The notes under the pieces: model-generated
What the model was told of the DNA's origin: nothing
The model's input: only the letters and a program-made list of their open reading frames with translations
The model's database searches: none
Assembly (NCBI RefSeq): GCF_014205055.1
Contig: NZ_JACHMS010000001.1
Span: forward strand, 6,510,001 to 6,574,000
From: Streptomyces luteogriseus
GTDB taxonomy: Bacteria > Actinomycetota > Actinomycetes > Streptomycetales > Streptomycetaceae
Length of the DNA: 64,000 nt
Direction: 5' to 3'
Program-made: the position numbers and the translations under genes
In this document: piece after piece, positions 6,304 through 15,012 of the stretch
How the letters are laid out: each line of letters starts with the position of its first letter
Numbering within the stretch: the first letter of the stretch is position 1

Positions 6304-8787
6304 ATGTCCGTACTGACGCGCGACGAAGCGCAGACCCGAGCAGAGCTCCTCGACGTCCACCGCTACACGATCGAACTCGACCTGACCGGCGGAGACGACA
6401 CCTTCGACTCCCGCACCCTGATCAGGTTCGCTGCCCGCGTGGACGGGGACACCTTCGTCGAGCTCAAGCCCGCCGAGCTGCGCTCCGTCACCCTCGACGG
6501 ACACCCCCTCGACCCGGAAGCCCTCGACGGCAACCGGCTCGCCCTGCCGCACCTCACCGCCGGCGAGCACGAACTGCGCGTGGACGCACGGATGCGCTAC
6601 TCCCGCACCGGCGAGGGCATGCACCGCTTCACCGACCCCACCGACGGCGAGACCTACGTCTACACCCAGCTCTTCCTGGACGACGTCCAGCGGGTCTTCG
6701 CCGCCTTCGACCAGCCCGACCTGAAAGCCGTCTTCGAACTGTCGGTGAAGGCCCCGCAGGACTGGACCGTCCTCACCAACGGCATCACCGAACAGGCCGA
6801 CGGCGTATGGAAGGCCGCCCCCACACCGCTCATCTCCACCTACCTCGTCGCCGTCGCCGCCGGCCCCTGGCACTCCGTGCGCACCGAGCACCGCGGCCTG
6901 CCCTTCGGCCTGCACTGCCGCCGCTCCCTCGCCCCCCACCTGGACGCCGACGCCGACGAACTCCTCGACATCACACGCGCCTGCTTCGACCGCTACCACG
7001 AGAAGTTCGACGAGCCCTACCCGTTCGACTCCTACGACCAGGCCTTCGTCCCCGAGTTCAACGCCGGCGCCATGGAGAACCCGGGCCTGGTCACCTTCCG
7101 CGACGAGTTCGTCTACCGCTCCGCCGTCACCGACACCGAACGCCAGACCCGCGCCATGGTCATCGCCCACGAGATGGCCCACATGTGGTTCGGCGACCTC
7201 GTCACCCTCAAGTGGTGGGACGACATCTGGCTGAACGAGTCCTTCGCCGAGTACATGGGCTACCAGACCCTCACCGAAGCCACCCGCTTCACCGACACCT
7301 GGACCGACTTCGGCGTCACCCGCAAGTCCTGGGGCTACGACGCCGACCAGCGCCCCTCCACCCACCCCGTCGCCCCCGAGGCCGTCGACGACACCGCCTC
7401 CGCCCTGCTCAACTTCGACGGCATCTCCTACGCCAAGGGTGCCAGCGCGCTGCGGCAACTGGTCGCCTGGCTCGGCGAGAAGGACTTCCTCGCCGGCATC
7501 AACGCCCACTTCGCCCGGCACAGGTTCGCCAACGCCACCCTCGCCGACTTCATCGACAACCTCGCCGGCGCCACCGACCGCGACGTCCACGCCTGGGCCG
7601 ACGCCTGGCTGCGCACCACCGGCGTCGACACCCTCACCCCGCGCATCACCCCCGGCGAGCACGGCACCTGCGCCCTCACCGTCGACCGCGCCGGCAGCCG
7701 CCCGCACCGCGTCGCCGTCGGCCTCTACGACCGGGACCTCGGCGACGACGCCGGCCAGCTCGTCCTGCGTGAACGCCTCCACCTGGACCTCCCGCACTCC
7801 GACGCGCACCCCATCGGCAAACGGCCCGCCCTGCTCCTCCTCAACGACGGCGACCTCGGCTACGCCAAGATCCGCTTCGACCCCGAGTCCTTCGAGACCG
7901 TCCGCAAGGAGCTGTCCGGCCTGCCCGAACCGCTCGCCCGCGCGGTCGTCTGGAACTCCCTGCGCGACGCCGTCCGCGACGGCGAACTCGCCCCCGGCGC
8001 CTACCTGGAGACCGCCCGCACCCACCTCCCGCTGGAGACGGACCTCGCCATCGTCCAGGGCGTCCTCGCCTTCGCCTCCACCTACATCGCCGACCGCTAC
8101 CTCGCCCCCGAGGAGCGGCCCGCCGCCCTCGCCACCCTCTCCGACCTGTGCCGCGACCTCATCCGCCGCACCGAGGACGGCGACCACCCCGGCCTGCGCC
8201 TGATCGCCGTACGCCACCGCATCGCCGTGGCCGCCCACCCCGACACCATCGCCGCCTGGCTCGCCGACGGCACCGTCCCCGGCGGCCCCGAGCTCGACCC
8301 CGAGCTGCGCTGGCGCGTCCTCGCCCGGCTCGCCGTCCTCGGCGCGATCGACGAGGCCGCCGTCGCCGCCGAACTGGAACGGGACCCGAGCGCCACCGGC
8401 CAGGAGGGCGCCGCCCGCTGTCGGGCCGCCCTGCCCGACCCGGAGGCCAAGGCCCGCGCCTGGGAGGCCATGTTCGGCTCCGACACCCTCTCCAACTACC
8501 TCTTCACCGCCACCGCCCGGGGCTTCTGGCAGCCCGAACAGGCCGACCTGGTACGCGAGTACGTCGGGCGCTACTACGCCGACGCGGTCGCCGTCGCCGA
8601 CCGCCGCGGCCCCGCGATGGCGGAGGCGGCGGGCCGCTGGGCCTTCCCCGCACACGCCGTCGACGCCGACACCCTCCGCCTCGGCGAGGCATGCCTGCGC
8701 GACGCCGCCCCCAGCCCCGCGCTCCACCGCAAGCTCGTCGACCAACTGGACGACTTGGCGAGGGCGTTGCGGGTACGCGAGGCGTAG
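6304..8787 (+). CDS. pepN: aminopeptidase N, M1 family
   Basis: This is a cytoplasmic zinc aminopeptidase of 827 aa from the chosen start. It shows the GAMENPG substrate-binding motif, the zinc motif HEMAHMWFGDLVT and the distal glutamate in LNESFAEYMGYQ about 20 residues later. The C-terminal half is the alpha-helical ERAP1-like domain seen in actinobacterial M1 enzymes. It removes N-terminal amino acids from peptides. In-frame ATGs exist at 6274, 6295 and 6304; CAGCAT lies exactly 7 nt before 6304, which matches the leaderless pattern elsewhere in the window, so 6304 is preferred. Transcription ends before the repeat-rich region at 8849. Confidence 0.92.
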   Translation: MSVLTRDEAQTRAELLDVHRYTIELDLTGGDDTFDSRTLIRFAARVDGDTFVELKPAELRSVTLDGHPLDPEALDGNRLALPHLTAGEHELRVDARMRYSRTGEGMHRFTDPTDGETYVYTQLFLDDVQRVFAAFDQPDLKAVFELSVKAPQDWTVLTNGITEQADGVWKAAPTPLISTYLVAVAAGPWHSVRTEHRGLPFGLHCRRSLAPHLDADADELLDITRACFDRYHEKFDEPYPFDSYDQAFVPEFNAGAMENPGLVTFRDEFVYRSAVTDTERQTRAMVIAHEMAHMWFGDLVTLKWWDDIWLNESFAEYMGYQTLTEATRFTDTWTDFGVTRKSWGYDADQRPSTHPVAPEAVDDTASALLNFDGISYAKGASALRQLVAWLGEKDFLAGINAHFARHRFANATLADFIDNLAGATDRDVHAWADAWLRTTGVDTLTPRITPGEHGTCALTVDRAGSRPHRVAVGLYDRDLGDDAGQLVLRERLHLDLPHSDAHPIGKRPALLLLNDGDLGYAKIRFDPESFETVRKELSGLPEPLARAVVWNSLRDAVRDGELAPGAYLETARTHLPLETDLAIVQGVLAFASTYIADRYLAPEERPAALATLSDLCRDLIRRTEDGDHPGLRLIAVRHRIAVAAHPDTIAAWLADGTVPGGPELDPELRWRVLARLAVLGAIDEAAVAAELERDPSATGQEGAARCRAALPDPEAKARAWEAMFGSDTLSNYLFTATARGFWQPEQADLVREYVGRYYADAVAVADRRGPAMAEAAGRWAFPAHAVDADTLRLGEACLRDAAPSPALHRKLVDQLDDLARALRVREA

Positions 8788-8848
8788 CCCGACGGCGCGC
8801 AGGGCCCCGACGGGCGCCCGACTCCACTCGCCGACACGGCGAACCTGC

Positions 8849-9255
8849 CGCCCCTGCGGGTGTCTGCGACTGCCCCGGGGCCGCTGGGCCGTTGCGGGCG
8901 TCAGGTGCTGGCTCGGGGCCGCTGGGTCGCTGCCGGTGTCTGCGACTGACTGGGGGCCGCTGGGCCCCTGCGGGCGTCTGTGACTGATCCGGGTTGCTGG
9001 CCCGCTGCGGGCGTCAGGTGCTGGCTCGGGGCCGCTGGGCCGCTGCCGGTGTCTGCGACTGACTGGGGGCCGCTGGGCCCCTGCGGGCGTCTATGACTGA
9101 TCCGGGTTGCTGGGCCCGCTGCGGGCGTCAGGTGCTGACCCGGGACCGCTGGGCCGCCGCCGGCGTCTGCGACTGACCCGGGGCCACGGCCCCGCCGTGC
9201 GTCAGGAGCTGACCCGGGGCCACGGCCCCCGCCGACATCGAGAACCGATCCGGGG
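8849..9255. repeat. nested intergenic tandem repeat, about 38-bp unit in a 113-115-bp higher-order repeat
   Basis: About ten degenerate units of 36-39 bp share a core like CCGCTGGGCCGCTGCGGGCG and alternate three endings: GTCAGGTGCTGG, GTCTGCGACTGACTGG and GTCTGTGACTGATCCGG. Units 8881-8995 and 8996-9108 are nearly identical as three-unit blocks, and a third, more diverged block follows. The 570-bp stretch between pepN and the decarboxylase gene holds no supportable gene. Open frames across it on both strands are only a by-product of the repeat. Confidence 0.85.
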
Positions 9256-9320
9256 CCGGGCGGCCCCGACCGGATTCTCCGTACGGAGGTACCTCCACCC
9301 GGGTTGTCTCGTTGAGCTCT

Positions 9321-9349
9321 CCGGGGCGCGCCGCCCCGCGCCCCGGAGG
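9321..9349 (+). promoter_or_regulatory. hairpin overlapping the Shine-Dalgarno of the decarboxylase gene
   Basis: CCGGGGCGCG (9321-9330) pairs perfectly with CGCGCCCCGG (9337-9346) around a 6-nt loop. The last two G of the stem are the first two of the GGAGG ribosome site (9345-9349), 8 nt before the ATG at 9358. The structure should partly occlude the site and could set or control translation. A second palindrome, GGAGGTACCTCC, lies at 9287-9298. No DmdR/IdeR-type iron box is recognisable. Confidence 0.5.
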
Positions 9350-9357
9350 TCAGCCCC

Positions 9358-10749
9358 ATGAGCACGCCGCCCCTCGCCTCAGGCCACGAAGGCCCCCACG
9401 CCCTGCGGCCGTTGCTCGACACCGTCCTCGAAGCGCTGGACACCGGCGCCCGGGCACGAGGCGGACCGCTGCCGGCGGGCGGCCCGGAGGCCGTCGCGGC
9501 CCGGATCCGGAAGGCGGTCGGAGACGTCCTCCCCGACCGAGGCGACCCGCACGCCGTGCGCACCCTGGTCCACGCCTTCGCCGAGACCGCCGCAGACCCC
9601 GCCCACCCCCTGTGCGCCGCCCACCTCCACTGCCCCCCGCTCGCCGTCGCCGCGGCCGCCGACCTCGCCGCCTGCGCCCTCAACCCGTCGATGGACTCCT
9701 GGGACCAAGCGCCGGGGGCGTCCGAACTGGAGAGGCTGGTCGCCGGAGCACTGGCCCGCGAGATCCACGCAACCGGCACCCCCGATGCCCTCGTCACCAC
9801 CGGCGGCACCGAATCCAACCAGCTCGCCCTGCTCCTCGCCCGAGAGGCCCACGGCGGCTCCGTCCGGCTCGTGTGCGGGGCCAACGCCCACCACTCGCTG
9901 CCCCGCGCCGCCTGGCTGCTCGGACTGCCCGATCCCGTCGTCGTACCCGCCCCGGGCGGGACCCTCGACCCCCGAGCGCTCGACGACGCCCTCACCCGCC
10001 TGAGCGGCCCGCTGCTCGTCGCCGCCACCGCCGGCACCACCGACGCCGGACTCATCGACCCGCTGCCCGAGATCGCCGCCCACTGCGCGGCCCACGGCGC
10101 CCGGCTGCACGTGGACGCCGCCTACGGCGGAGGCCTCCTCTTCAGCGACCGGCACCGCACCCGCCTCACCGGGCTCGACGCCGCCGACACCGTAACCCTC
10201 GACCTGCACAAACTCGGCTGGCAGCCCGTCGCCGCAGGCCTCCTCGCCGTCCGGGACGGCCGCGACCTCACCGCCCTGCGGCAACGCGCCGACTACCTCA
10301 ACGCCGACGACGACACCGAGGCCGGCCTGCCCGACCTCCTCGGCCGGTCCCTGCGCACCACCCGCCGCCCCGACGTCCTCAAAATCGCCGTCACCCTCAA
10401 AACCCTCGGACGCGGCGGCCTCGGCGCGCTCGTCGACCAAGTCTGCGCCCACGCACGGCAGTTCGCCGCCCTCGTCGACGAACACCCCGCCTTCGAACTG
10501 CACGCCCCGCCCGTCATCAGCACCGTGCTGTTCCGCCCCACCGACGCCACCGACCCCACCGTGGCCGCCGTACGCCGCGCGCTGCTCACCGACGGCTCCG
10601 CCGTCCTCGGCCGCGCCCGCCTCGACGGCCGGCTCTGGCTCAAGGCCACCCTGCTCAACCCCGCCACCGGGCCCGACGACCTGGCCGCCCTGCTGCACCT
10701 CGCGGCAGCGAGCCGAGCCACCCTCGTGGAAGGACACACCCCCCGATGA
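9358..10749 (+). CDS. PLP-dependent group II decarboxylase (DesA-like)
   Basis: This 463-aa fold-type I enzyme carries TTGGTESNQLALLLARE (cofactor phosphate region), the HVDAAYGGG aspartate and the Schiff-base lysine in VTLDLHKLGWQP. Close relatives are L-2,4-diaminobutyrate and lysine decarboxylases of siderophore clusters such as DesA, which makes cadaverine. The next gene is an N-hydroxylase whose ATG overlaps this stop, so the two form one operon that could make an N-hydroxylated diamine or amino acid. The acyltransferase and NIS synthetase that complete desferrioxamine are absent nearby. Amino acid substrate cannot be read from sequence alone. Confidence 0.8.
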   Translation: MSTPPLASGHEGPHALRPLLDTVLEALDTGARARGGPLPAGGPEAVAARIRKAVGDVLPDRGDPHAVRTLVHAFAETAADPAHPLCAAHLHCPPLAVAAAADLAACALNPSMDSWDQAPGASELERLVAGALAREIHATGTPDALVTTGGTESNQLALLLAREAHGGSVRLVCGANAHHSLPRAAWLLGLPDPVVVPAPGGTLDPRALDDALTRLSGPLLVAATAGTTDAGLIDPLPEIAAHCAAHGARLHVDAAYGGGLLFSDRHRTRLTGLDAADTVTLDLHKLGWQPVAAGLLAVRDGRDLTALRQRADYLNADDDTEAGLPDLLGRSLRTTRRPDVLKIAVTLKTLGRGGLGALVDQVCAHARQFAALVDEHPAFELHAPPVISTVLFRPTDATDPTVAAVRRALLTDGSAVLGRARLDGRLWLKATLLNPATGPDDLAALLHLAAASRATLVEGHTPR

Positions 10750-12158
10750 ACCCCGCCCCGACCCCCGAACCCGACGCCCCCCGCGACCTCGTCGGCATCG
10801 GCATCGGCCCCGCCAACCTCTCCCTCGCCGCGCTCGCCCACCCGCTCGACGACCTCGACACCGTCTTCTACGACCAGCGCCCCGCCTTCGGCTGGCACCC
10901 CGGCCTGCTCATCGAAGGCGCCACCATCCAGGTCCCCTTCCTCGCCGACCTGGTGACCCTCGCCGACCCCACCAGCCCCTGGACCTTCCTCAACTACCTC
11001 AGGTCCCGCGAGCGGCTGTTCCCCTTCTACTTCGCCGAGCGCTTCCACATCCACCGCGCCGAATACGACGCCTACTGCCGCTGGGTCTGCGAGAACCTCC
11101 CCGGCCTGCACTTCGGCCACCAGGTCGACGCCGTCCGCTGGAACCCCGAACGCGACGTCTTCGAGGTCGACTTCACCCAGCTCGACACCGACGGCGAAGC
11201 CGAGGCCCTCGGCCGCACCTACACCCGCAACGTCGTCCTCGGCATCGGCACCGAGCCCCACGTCCCCGACGCCCTCAAGCCCCTCGTCGAGGCCCCCGGC
11301 GTGCCCGTCGTGCACGCCGCCGACTACCTCGACCACCGCGCCGCGCTCCTCGCCGCCGAGCACGTCACCGTCGTGGGCATCGGACAGTCCGGCGCCGAGA
11401 TCTTCCTCGACCTGCTCCGCAACAGGCCCCCCGGACGCGAGAAACTGCACTGGCTCGGCCGCACCGAGGCCTTCGCCCCCATGGAGTACTCCAAGCTCGG
11501 CCTGGAGCACTTCACCCCCGACCACACCCGCTACTTCCACGCCCTGCCCGAATCCACCCGCGACCGGCTCGTCGAGGGCCAGTGGCAACTGCACAAGGGC
11601 ATCGACGCCGCCACCATCGCCGCCGTGCACGACGAGCTCTACCGCCGCACCCTGCACGGCGGCTGGCCCGACGCCGTCCTCACCCCCGGCGTCCGCGTCC
11701 GCACCGCCGGCCGGATCGCCACCACCAAAGTCGAACTGCACCTGGAACACACCCTCCAGGACAGCCGCTCCCGCCTCACCACCGACGCCGTCGTCCTCGC
11801 CACCGGCTACCGCGAGCGCCCCCTCGACCGGATCCTCGCCGGCCTCGACCCCTACATGCGCCGCGACCACCAGGAGCGGCCCCGCATCGACGAGGACCAC
11901 CGGCTCGTCCTCGACCCGTCCGTCACCGGCACGGTGTACGTCCAGAACGCCGAGACCCACACCCACGGCGTCGGCGCCCCCGACCTCGGCCTCACCGCCT
12001 GGCGCAGCGCGATCATCCTCAACTCCCAGACGGGCAGGGAGGCCTACGCACTCCCCAGCCGCACCGCCTTCACCACCTTCGGCCTCACCCAGCGCCGGCA
12101 CGTCCCGCCGCCCCGTGAGGCACCGGCACTGACCCCGCTGGTCGACGACCGAAGGTGA
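10746..12158 (+). CDS. L-lysine N6-monooxygenase / diamine N-hydroxylase (DesB/IucD-like)
   Basis: This 470-aa flavin monooxygenase has an FAD motif GIGIGPANLSLA near residue 17, an NADPH motif VVGIGQSGAEIFLDLL about residue 210 and the ATGY motif (VVLATGYRERP) near residue 355. It has the IucD/PvdA/DesB family layout and hydroxylates the terminal amine of lysine, ornithine or a diamine using O2 and NADPH. Translation is coupled to the decarboxylase (ATGA at 10746-10749). It ends 13 bp before the convergent 5'-nucleotidase gene. Together the pair would give a hydroxylamine building block for a hydroxamate; what uses it is not visible. Confidence 0.85.
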   Translation: MNPAPTPEPDAPRDLVGIGIGPANLSLAALAHPLDDLDTVFYDQRPAFGWHPGLLIEGATIQVPFLADLVTLADPTSPWTFLNYLRSRERLFPFYFAERFHIHRAEYDAYCRWVCENLPGLHFGHQVDAVRWNPERDVFEVDFTQLDTDGEAEALGRTYTRNVVLGIGTEPHVPDALKPLVEAPGVPVVHAADYLDHRAALLAAEHVTVVGIGQSGAEIFLDLLRNRPPGREKLHWLGRTEAFAPMEYSKLGLEHFTPDHTRYFHALPESTRDRLVEGQWQLHKGIDAATIAAVHDELYRRTLHGGWPDAVLTPGVRVRTAGRIATTKVELHLEHTLQDSRSRLTTDAVVLATGYRERPLDRILAGLDPYMRRDHQERPRIDEDHRLVLDPSVTGTVYVQNAETHTHGVGAPDLGLTAWRSAIILNSQTGREAYALPSRTAFTTFGLTQRRHVPPPREAPALTPLVDDRR

Positions 12159-12171
12159 CGAAGCCCGCGGA

Positions 12172-13968
12172 TCAGAAGACGGGCGTGCCGTTACGGGTGA
12201 GCTTCCAGTCGATCCCCGCGAACGCGGCCGGGTCGATCGACCCCTTCGCCTTCACCCAGGCGATCATGGTGTTGCGGATCTCCTCCGAGTTCGACCACAG
12301 CACCGGGGCGGCGGCGACATGCGGGAAGTTGCCGCCGCCGTTGGCCCGGTAGTTGTTCACCGCGAACACGAACTTCGCGTCGTCCGCGAGCGGCTGCCCC
12401 TCGAACCGCACATTCGTCACCCGCGACCCGGCCGGCTTCGCGATGTCGATCTCGTACGACAGACCACTCACCACGTCGTAGTTGTAGTCCGGCGTGCCGT
12501 TCGCGTTCGTCAGCTTCGCCGGATCCACCGCCGCGTCCGGCGCAGTCTGCACGAAGTAGTTCGCCGAGAACTCCAGGTACGCCTTCATCTGCGCGCCCGT
12601 CATCAGACGCGCCTCCAAAGTGTTCTCGAAGACGTACAGACCCGCCACGTCCCGGATCGTCACCTGGCCCGCCGGGATCCGGGCACTGCGCGAGAAGCAC
12701 GCCGCCTGCGACAGCACCGGCAGCGACGCGTACTCCGTGCCCGCCAGCGCCTGCTTCACCGTGTCCGCCTGGATGTGGTTGATCAGGTCGATGATCGGCA
12801 CGTCCTTGTACGGCGCCTCGGCCGACGTCATCTCCGCCGCGTTGGTGCCGATGACCTGGTTGACGTACGCCACGACCTTCTCGTGCTCGTCCGCCAGCAG
12901 CTTCGTGATCTTCGAGTCCTCCTCCACCGTGTTGGAGTTCAGGACCTTCGCGCCCACCTTCTCGACCTTCCAGCAGCCCTTCTCGAAGACCAGCTCGAAG
13001 TCGAACAGCGTCAGCCGCTGACCCCACTTCAGCGGCTCCGACAGCAGGACCTGCTTGCCCGTCTTCTTGTTCGTGACGAAGTACTCGGGGATCTCCGTGT
13101 GCGCGTGCCCGACCAGGATCGCGTCGATACCCGGCACCTGCTCCGCCACCAGAGCCGCCGCGTTCTCGATGTACGGCAGCTGGTCACCGTAGGACGACGT
13201 CCCCGACGAACCGCTGTGCGCCGACACGATGACGACGTCCGCACCCATCGACCGCAGCTTCGGCACCCACTTCGCCGCCTGCTCCTCCAGACCCGGGAAC
13301 GTCATCTTCCCCTGCACGTTCGCCTTGTCCCAGATCGCGATGCCCGGGTTGGTCAGCCCCAGCACCGCCACCTTCACGTCCCGCCCGTGCGGCGTCCGCA
13401 GCCGGTGCATGCTGTACGGCGCGAACGCCGGCCGCAGAGTCTTCGCGTCCAGCGCGTTCGCGCCCAGCAGCGGGAACCGGCACTGCTCCTCGAACTTCCG
13501 CAGCACCGGGATGCCGTAGTTGAACTCGTGGTTGCCGAGCGCCGCCGCGTCGTAGCCCATGGCGTTCATCGCCTGCGCCATCGGGTGCACCGGGCCGCCC
13601 TTGGCCGTGATCGGGTCGACCTTGGCGTAGTAGTACGACAGCTGCGTGCCCTGAATGGTGTCGCCCGCGTCGATCAGCAGCGTGTTGCCGCGGCCCTTCT
13701 CCGCACGGACCCGGTTCACCAGCGTCGAGACCTTCGCCAGGCCCACGTCGTTGTGGTCCTTGTCGTCGAACTCCTTGTCCGTGAAGTAGTCCCAGTTGAA
13801 GACGTTGCCGTGCAGATCCGTCGTCCCCAGCACCGTGAACGCGTACCGCTTGGCACCCCGCTTCGCCTCGGCCGCCTGCGCACCCGGCGCCGAGACCGCA
13901 CCGGCCAGCGCCACCCCCGCCCCGGTCACGGCGGACTTCTCCAGGAACTTCCGGCGGTTCAACGGCAT
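12172..13968 (-). CDS. Tat-exported 5'-nucleotidase / 2',3'-cyclic phosphodiesterase family protein
   Basis: This 598-aa protein starts MPLNRRKFLEKSAV, a twin-arginine signal, followed by a hydrophobic stretch and AQA cleavage region near residue 31. The metallophosphoesterase domain shows DLHGN, the GDTIQGT loop, GNHEFNYG and the GHAHTEIP motif; the C-terminal half contains the nucleotidase substrate domain ending NYRANGGGNFP. It likely hydrolyses extracellular nucleotides for phosphate or nucleoside salvage at the cell surface. The start is chosen at the signal peptide; longer frames upstream lack coding character. It is transcribed alone, divergently from the SIMPL gene. Confidence 0.9.
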   Translation of the reverse strand: MPLNRRKFLEKSAVTGAGVALAGAVSAPGAQAAEAKRGAKRYAFTVLGTTDLHGNVFNWDYFTDKEFDDKDHNDVGLAKVSTLVNRVRAEKGRGNTLLIDAGDTIQGTQLSYYYAKVDPITAKGGPVHPMAQAMNAMGYDAAALGNHEFNYGIPVLRKFEEQCRFPLLGANALDAKTLRPAFAPYSMHRLRTPHGRDVKVAVLGLTNPGIAIWDKANVQGKMTFPGLEEQAAKWVPKLRSMGADVVIVSAHSGSSGTSSYGDQLPYIENAAALVAEQVPGIDAILVGHAHTEIPEYFVTNKKTGKQVLLSEPLKWGQRLTLFDFELVFEKGCWKVEKVGAKVLNSNTVEEDSKITKLLADEHEKVVAYVNQVIGTNAAEMTSAEAPYKDVPIIDLINHIQADTVKQALAGTEYASLPVLSQAACFSRSARIPAGQVTIRDVAGLYVFENTLEARLMTGAQMKAYLEFSANYFVQTAPDAAVDPAKLTNANGTPDYNYDVVSGLSYEIDIAKPAGSRVTNVRFEGQPLADDAKFVFAVNNYRANGGGNFPHVAAAPVLWSNSEEIRNTMIAWVKAKGSIDPAAFAGIDWKLTRNGTPVF

Positions 13969-13997
13969 GTCTGGCTCCCCTGCGGAATCTGTGAACG

Positions 13998-14022
13998 ACG
14001 CGCGTAGATAACGCGCGTAGAT
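13998..14022. repeat. 12-bp direct repeat in the nucleotidase/SIMPL divergent promoter region
   Basis: ACGCGCGTAGAT occurs at 13998-14009 and again at 14011-14022, a 13-bp period. It lies 30-54 bp upstream of the 5'-nucleotidase start. It could be a regulator binding site; nothing else supports a function. Confidence 0.35.
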
Positions 14023-14130
14023 TCTGACCCGTCCACGACCGGCCGCAACAGACCCGGCAGGTTGCGATCTGATGACTCGGTCCCCGCATCCCACCCCTCT
14101 GGCCAGCCAAGACGTGACAGAGTGGGGCGT

Positions 14131-14847
14131 ATGACCGCGCCCACGGCAGACGCCTCCCAGCCCGCCGTCCCCTACGGCACACCCGAGGCCCCCCGCATCG
14201 CCGTCCGCGGCGAAGCCCGCCTCGAAGTCGACCCCGAGATCGCCCGCATCGGCATCACCGTCGCCGCCCGCGGACGCGACCGCCGCTCCGCCCTCGACGA
14301 CCTCACCCGCCGCAACGTCGGCATCCTCGACCTGGTCAAGTCCTACGGCGACGCCGTCGAACGCCTGGAGACCGGCGCCTTCTCCATCACGCCCGAACTC
14401 ACCAAACACGGCCGCGGCGAACGCGTCCGCACCTACCACGGCAGCGTCCGCGTCACCGCCGAACTCACCGACTTCACCGCCCTCGGCGAACTCACCACCC
14501 GCCTCGCCGACCTCGAACTCACCCGCGTCGACGGCCCCTGGTGGGCCCTGCGCCCCGACTCACCCGCCCACCGCGAAGCCAGGAAGAAGGCCGTGCACGA
14601 AGCCGTCCAACGCGCCCGCGAGTACGCCGAAGCCCTCGGCACCAGCCTCTCCGCCCTCGTCGAACTCGCCGACATCGGCGCCGAGAGCGCCCCGCCGGCC
14701 TACCCCCAGAGCCCCGGCCGCATGCGCTCCGCGGCCTTCGCCGGCGCCGCCGAGGACACCCCGGCCCCCCTCGACCTCGAACCCCAGCGCCAACGCGTCC
14801 ACGCCCAGATCAACGCCCGCTTCACCATGGTGCCGCCGCAGCTGTAG
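14131..14847 (+). CDS. SIMPL domain (DUF541) protein
   Basis: This 238-aa protein contains IAVRGEARLEVDPEIARIGITVAARGRD early and the repeated basic/beta pattern ending QRVHAQINARFTMVPPQL, the SIMPL (DUF541) fold. SIMPL proteins are usually secreted or outer-membrane, but no signal peptide is seen here. The biochemical role is unknown; a link to oxidative stress has been reported for some members. CAGAGT lies 7 nt before the ATG without a ribosome site, so a leaderless transcript is likely. Pyruvate kinase follows with its own promoter. Confidence 0.85.
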   Translation: MTAPTADASQPAVPYGTPEAPRIAVRGEARLEVDPEIARIGITVAARGRDRRSALDDLTRRNVGILDLVKSYGDAVERLETGAFSITPELTKHGRGERVRTYHGSVRVTAELTDFTALGELTTRLADLELTRVDGPWWALRPDSPAHREARKKAVHEAVQRAREYAEALGTSLSALVELADIGAESAPPAYPQSPGRMRSAAFAGAAEDTPAPLDLEPQRQRVHAQINARFTMVPPQL

Positions 14848-14978
14848 GCACACTCACGGCATTCTTTCGAAAATCGGACCGAATTCCTTGAGGTGCTCAT
14901 CGGAGCGCCCCGCCGCACAATTCAACACTTGTCAATAATGCTTCACGCAAAGTCTGTTGAGTGGTCACCCTCGACCAA

Positions 14979-15006
14979 TTCACTACCAGTCGGTAACTCA
15001 TAGGCT
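14979..15006 (+). promoter_or_regulatory. probable leaderless promoter of pyk
   Basis: TAGGCT at 15001-15006 is a good -10 box and ends 6 nt before the pyk ATG. TTCACT at 14979-14984 gives a 16-bp spacer as a weak -35. The surrounding 100 bp are unusually AT-rich for this genome. No ribosome site precedes the ATG. Confidence 0.5.
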
Positions 15007-15012
15007 CGATTC

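Noticed and set aside
6286..8745. Very long open frame antisense to pepN (819 codons)
   Set aside because: It is the mirror of a high-GC coding gene; its translation is glycine/valine-rich low complexity without motifs, while the plus strand has clear M1 peptidase motifs.
9240..9357. DmdR/IdeR iron box upstream of the siderophore-like pair
   Set aside because: No sequence close to the 19-bp TTAGGTTAGGCTAACCTAA-type palindrome is present; the GGAGGTACCTCC palindrome is too different.
8901..10055. Minus-strand frame reading through the 38-bp repeats into the decarboxylase gene
   Set aside because: Repetitive GPAAPSQ-like translation follows from the repeat; no ribosome site, and it is antisense to a solid PLP enzyme gene.
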